From Roseovarius sp. UBA6167 (GTDB taxonomy: Bacteria > Pseudomonadota > Alphaproteobacteria > Rhodobacterales > Rhodobacteraceae): a stretch of 14,984 nt of DNA. The position numbers and the translations under genes were made by a program. The notes beneath the pieces were generated by a model that saw nothing but the letters and a program-made list of their open reading frames with translations, did no database searches and was not told the DNA's origin. Of this stretch, positions 12,527 to 14,984 are shown one piece after another; positions within the stretch are counted from its first letter, which is position 1; each line of letters starts with the position of its first letter. The DNA lies in NCBI GenBank assembly GCA_002428225.1, contig DIUD01000044.1, forward strand, positions 1 to 14,984, in the 5' to 3' direction.

Positions 12527-12745
12527 TCATATCTTCCCGCAGGTACCCGCGAGAACGTGTCGTGACCGGGAGCCCTTGCTCAGGAGGTCCCTGAGCACGG
12601 GCTCCCGGTCCTCGGCAAAGTTCACGCAAGACTCCGCGTCGCAGACCGAAAGCGCAATCGCGAGAATCTCGAGCAACGCGTGACGCTGCGCATTGCCGCT
12701 GCGCGGGTCGGGCATGTCGCGGAAAATCGTGATCAGGGACGCCAT
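12527..12745 (-). pseudogene. Decayed ISAs1-type transposase, N-terminal fragment
   Basis: A 72-residue frame opens MASLITIFRDMPDPRSGNAQ and continues RHALLEILAIALSVCDAESC and FAEDRE. This is the N-terminal (H-repeat-associated, DDE_Tnp_1-associated) region of ISAs1-family transposases, which normally run to roughly 370 residues. A strong AGGAGGA lies six bases before ATG 12745. The copy is broken. Compared with the family as I remember it, a few residues are missing around SVCDAE and NFAEDRE. After LRDLLS the frame is wrong, while the expected GHDTFSRV is encoded in another frame at 12567-12544. Homology then ends, so the catalytic DDE domain is absent. The break coincides with a long hairpin at 12564-12610. 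It cannot be active. Confidence 0.82.
12564..12610. repeat. 21-bp near-perfect inverted repeat inside the transposase remnant
   Basis: Arms 12564-12584 and 12590-12610 are inverse complements at 20 of 21 positions (T12576 against C12598 is the mismatch), with a five-base loop AGGTC. It covers the codons for DREPVLR and their mirror copy just downstream, where ISAs1 transposases instead encode something like LENGLPSHD. It could fold as a very stable hairpin, but has no T-tract to act as a terminator. Confidence 0.93.
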
Positions 12746-12886
12746 CGGGTTCCTCCTCAACCTCCGGAGCCCCAAAAAGAATCCACATCAAACCGCCGCG
12801 CCAGTGCTATTTATCAAATGCAATTCCCCTGCCGCGCGCATGTGTGCGGGCTTTCGCTCCTGCCCGGCCGGGGCTAGGGTGCGCGC
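12746..12886. other. Gap between the IS remnant and dnaE, likely holding the dnaE promoter
   Basis: The first 20 bases are the transposase ribosome-binding region on the - strand. Around 12800-12830 the sequence is AT-rich (CTATTTATCAAATGCAATT at 12808-12826), the only plausible place for the dnaE promoter, but no clear -35/-10 pair was found. AGGG at 12876-12879 lies seven bases before ATG 12887 and may serve as the dnaE ribosome site. Confidence 0.4.
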
Positions 12887-14984
12887 ATGTCGAGCACTCC
12901 CCGATTCATCCACCTGCGCGTGCATACCGAATATTCGCTTCTGGAAGGGGCGGTGCGGCTCAAGAAGCTGCCCGGCCTTTGCGAGAGGGCGGGTATGCCC
13001 GCCGTGGCCGTCACCGACACCAACAACATGTTCGCCGCGCTGGAGTTTTCCGTGACGGCGCAGGCGGCCGGGGTGCAGCCGATCATGGGCTGCCAGATGG
13101 ATCTGGCCTATCTGGAGGCGTCCCCGGGCGAACGCCCCAAGTCGCCCGCGCCGGTGGTCCTGCTGGCGCAGAACGAGGCGGGCTATGGCAACCTGATGAA
13201 GCTCAATTCCTGCCTCTATCTGCGCGACGACGGTAGCGCGCCGCATGTGACGGTGGCGGAACTGGCGGCCCATGCGGAGGGGGTGATCTGCCTGACGGGC
13301 GGGCCGGACGGGCCGGTGGGGCGGCTCTTGCAGGCCGGGCAGCGCGGCGCGGCAGAGGCGCTCATGGCGCGGCTCAAGGCGGGGTTCGGCGACCGTCTTT
13401 ATGTGGAATTGCAGCGTCACCCCGGCGAGACCGGCACGCCCGAGGCCGAGCGGCTGACCGAGCGGGGCCATGTGGAAATGGCCTACGCGATGGACCTGCC
13501 GCTGGTTGCCACCAACGATGTGCATTTCCCCGATGCGGGCATGTACGAGGCGCATGACGCGCTCTTGTGCGTGGCCGAGGGGGCCTATGTCGATCAGGGC
13601 GCGCCGCGCCGCCGCCTGACGCCGCAGCATTGCTTCAAGTCGCAGGAGGAGATGGCAGCGCTCTTCGCCGATCTGCCCGAAGCACTGGAAAACACTGTGG
13701 AGATCGCGCGCCGCTGTGCCTTCGGGGCGTATCGGCGCGATCCGATCCTGCCGCGTTTCGCCGAGAACGAGGTGGCGGAGTTGCGCCGCCAGGCGCGCGA
13801 GGGGCTGGCCGCGCGGCTGGCCGTCATCCCCCATGCCGCGCCGGTGGAGGAGTATGAGGCGCGGCTCGACTTCGAACTGGGGATCATCGAGGGGATGGGA
13901 TTCCCCGGCTATTTCCTGATCGTGGCGGATTTCATCAAATGGGCCAAGGATCACGACATCCCGGTGGGGCCGGGGCGTGGCTCGGGGGCCGGGTCACTGG
14001 TGGCCTATGCGCTTACCATCACGGACCTCGATCCGCTGCGCTACAGCCTGCTGTTCGAGCGGTTTTTGAACCCCGAGCGCGTGTCGATGCCCGATTTCGA
14101 CATCGACTTCTGCATGGATCGCCGCGAGGAGGTGATCCGCTATGTGCAGGAGAAATACGGCCACGACCGGGTGGGGCAGATCATCACATTCGGCGCGCTG
14201 CTGTCAAAGGCCGCGGTGCGCGATCTGGGGCGGGTCTTGCAGATGCCTTATGGGCAGGTGGACCGGTTGTCGAAGATGATCCCCGTCGAGGGGGTCAAGC
14301 CCGTCTCGATCGAGAAGGCGCTGGCCGACGAGCCGCGCCTGCGCGAGGCGGCGCAGGCCGAGGAGGTGGTGGGCCGGCTTCTGACCTATGGCCAGCAGGT
14401 CGAGGGGCTGTTACGCAATGCCTCGACCCATGCCGCGGGCGTGGTGATCGGCGATCGCCCGCTTGACGAGCTGGTGCCGATCTATCGCGATCCGCGCTCG
14501 GACATGCCCGCCACGCAGTTCAACATGAAATGGGTGGAACAGGCGGGGCTGGTGAAGTTCGACTTTCTGGGGTTGAAGACGCTGACCGTCATCCAGAACG
14601 CCATTGCACAGATCCGCGCGGGGGGGCGCGATCTGCATGTCGCCGCCGATGGCAGCACGATCTATCAGCCCGCGCCGGGGGCCGAGAACGATATCGGGCA
14701 GATCCCGCTCGACGATGCAAAGACCTACGAGATGTATGCCCGCGCGCGCACGGTCGCGGTGTTCCAGGTGGAAAGCTCGGGCATGATGGACGCGCTCAAG
14801 CGGATGAAACCCACCTGCATCGAGGATATCGTGGCGCTGGTGGCGCTCTACCGTCCCGGCCCGATGGAGAACATCCCGACCTATTGCGAGGTCAAGAACG
14901 GGCTGCGCGAGATCGAGAGCATCCATCCGCTGATCGACCACATCCTCGAAGAGACCCAGGGCATCATCGTCTATCAGGAACAGG
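12887..14984 (+). CDS. dnaE: DNA polymerase III subunit alpha DnaE1 (5' part, runs off the window)
   Basis: DnaE is the catalytic subunit of the replicative DNA polymerase holoenzyme. 699 codons are visible, roughly 60% of the usual 1,150-1,170, with no stop before the window ends. The N-terminal PHP domain starts FIHLRVHTEYSLLEGAV (residues 7-23, His9 and His13). It continues with MPAVAVTDTNNMFAALEF, as in alphaproteobacterial DnaE1 rather than the mutagenic DnaE2/ImuC. The polymerase domain shows GPGRGSGAGSLVAYAL and the catalytic aspartates Asp405 and Asp407 in PDFDIDF (402-408) and Asp559 in VKFDFLGLKTL, matching E. coli Asp401, Asp403 and Asp555. ATG 12887 gives the standard N-terminus. 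It lies directly downstream of an IS remnant, whose insertion must have spared or rebuilt the promoter. Confidence 0.96.
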   Translation, partial: MSSTPRFIHLRVHTEYSLLEGAVRLKKLPGLCERAGMPAVAVTDTNNMFAALEFSVTAQAAGVQPIMGCQMDLAYLEASPGERPKSPAPVVLLAQNEAGYGNLMKLNSCLYLRDDGSAPHVTVAELAAHAEGVICLTGGPDGPVGRLLQAGQRGAAEALMARLKAGFGDRLYVELQRHPGETGTPEAERLTERGHVEMAYAMDLPLVATNDVHFPDAGMYEAHDALLCVAEGAYVDQGAPRRRLTPQHCFKSQEEMAALFADLPEALENTVEIARRCAFGAYRRDPILPRFAENEVAELRRQAREGLAARLAVIPHAAPVEEYEARLDFELGIIEGMGFPGYFLIVADFIKWAKDHDIPVGPGRGSGAGSLVAYALTITDLDPLRYSLLFERFLNPERVSMPDFDIDFCMDRREEVIRYVQEKYGHDRVGQIITFGALLSKAAVRDLGRVLQMPYGQVDRLSKMIPVEGVKPVSIEKALADEPRLREAAQAEEVVGRLLTYGQQVEGLLRNASTHAAGVVIGDRPLDELVPIYRDPRSDMPATQFNMKWVEQAGLVKFDFLGLKTLTVIQNAIAQIRAGGRDLHVAADGSTIYQPAPGAENDIGQIPLDDAKTYEMYARARTVAVFQVESSGMMDALKRMKPTCIEDIVALVALYRPGPMENIPTYCEVKNGLREIESIHPLIDHILEETQGIIVYQEQ

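Noticed and set aside
12460..12594. Small + strand ORF after mrp starting MSDLEVV
   Set aside because: It runs into the reverse strand of the transposase remnant and its hairpin, and resembles no family.

Overview
The window is GC-rich DNA from an alphaproteobacterium, most likely a member of the Rhodobacteraceae (Roseobacter/Rhodobacter relatives). This rests on the DnaE1, PleD, EF-Tu and Mrp sequences, the DUF3572 gene, the codon use, and tightly packed genes with ATGA/TGATG overlaps. No ribosomal RNA, tRNA or CRISPR array was seen.

Region 1 (1-2521, + strand) holds the 3' end of an EF-Tu gene, its hairpin terminator, and then a four-gene operon for the queuosine precursor preQ1: queC-queD-queE-queF. 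Between a candidate promoter and queC lies a sequence (236-270) that matches the preQ1-I riboswitch in stem, loop and A-rich tail. The queC Shine-Dalgarno sequence sits inside the tail, so the end product of QueF probably represses translation of the operon. Only the GTP cyclohydrolase step (FolE) is missing. A perfect palindrome at 2526-2548 separates this operon from the convergent genes.

Region 2 (2586-7607, - strand) is a glycan-decoration cassette of three coupled genes. They encode an 843-residue two-catalytic-domain glycosyltransferase (GT2 plus GT4-like), a CatB/XAT-like hexapeptide acetyltransferase, and a 591-residue protein that fuses two different sulfotransferase domains. The last two genes have visibly lower GC than their surroundings. 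This cassette is the least ordinary part of the window.

Region 3 (7781-10163, - strand) holds mtnP (methylthioadenosine phosphorylase), with a perfect 19-bp tandem duplication across its stop codon, and a PleD-type diguanylate cyclase. The cyclase has an intact GGEEF site and I-site, but its first receiver domain lacks the phospho-acceptor Asp.

Region 4 (10250-12404, + strand) is divergent from pleD. It has a DUF3572 gene overlapping a HAD-type phosphatase gene, then the Mrp/ApbC iron-sulfur cluster carrier. An inverted TGGTTAA/TTAACCA pair lies in the pleD-DUF3572 promoter gap.

Region 5 (12405-14984) is a scar of roughly 480 bp with the decayed N-terminus of an ISAs1-type transposase, disrupted at a long near-perfect hairpin. 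It is followed by the first 699 codons of dnaE1 (replicative DNA polymerase III alpha), which runs off the window.
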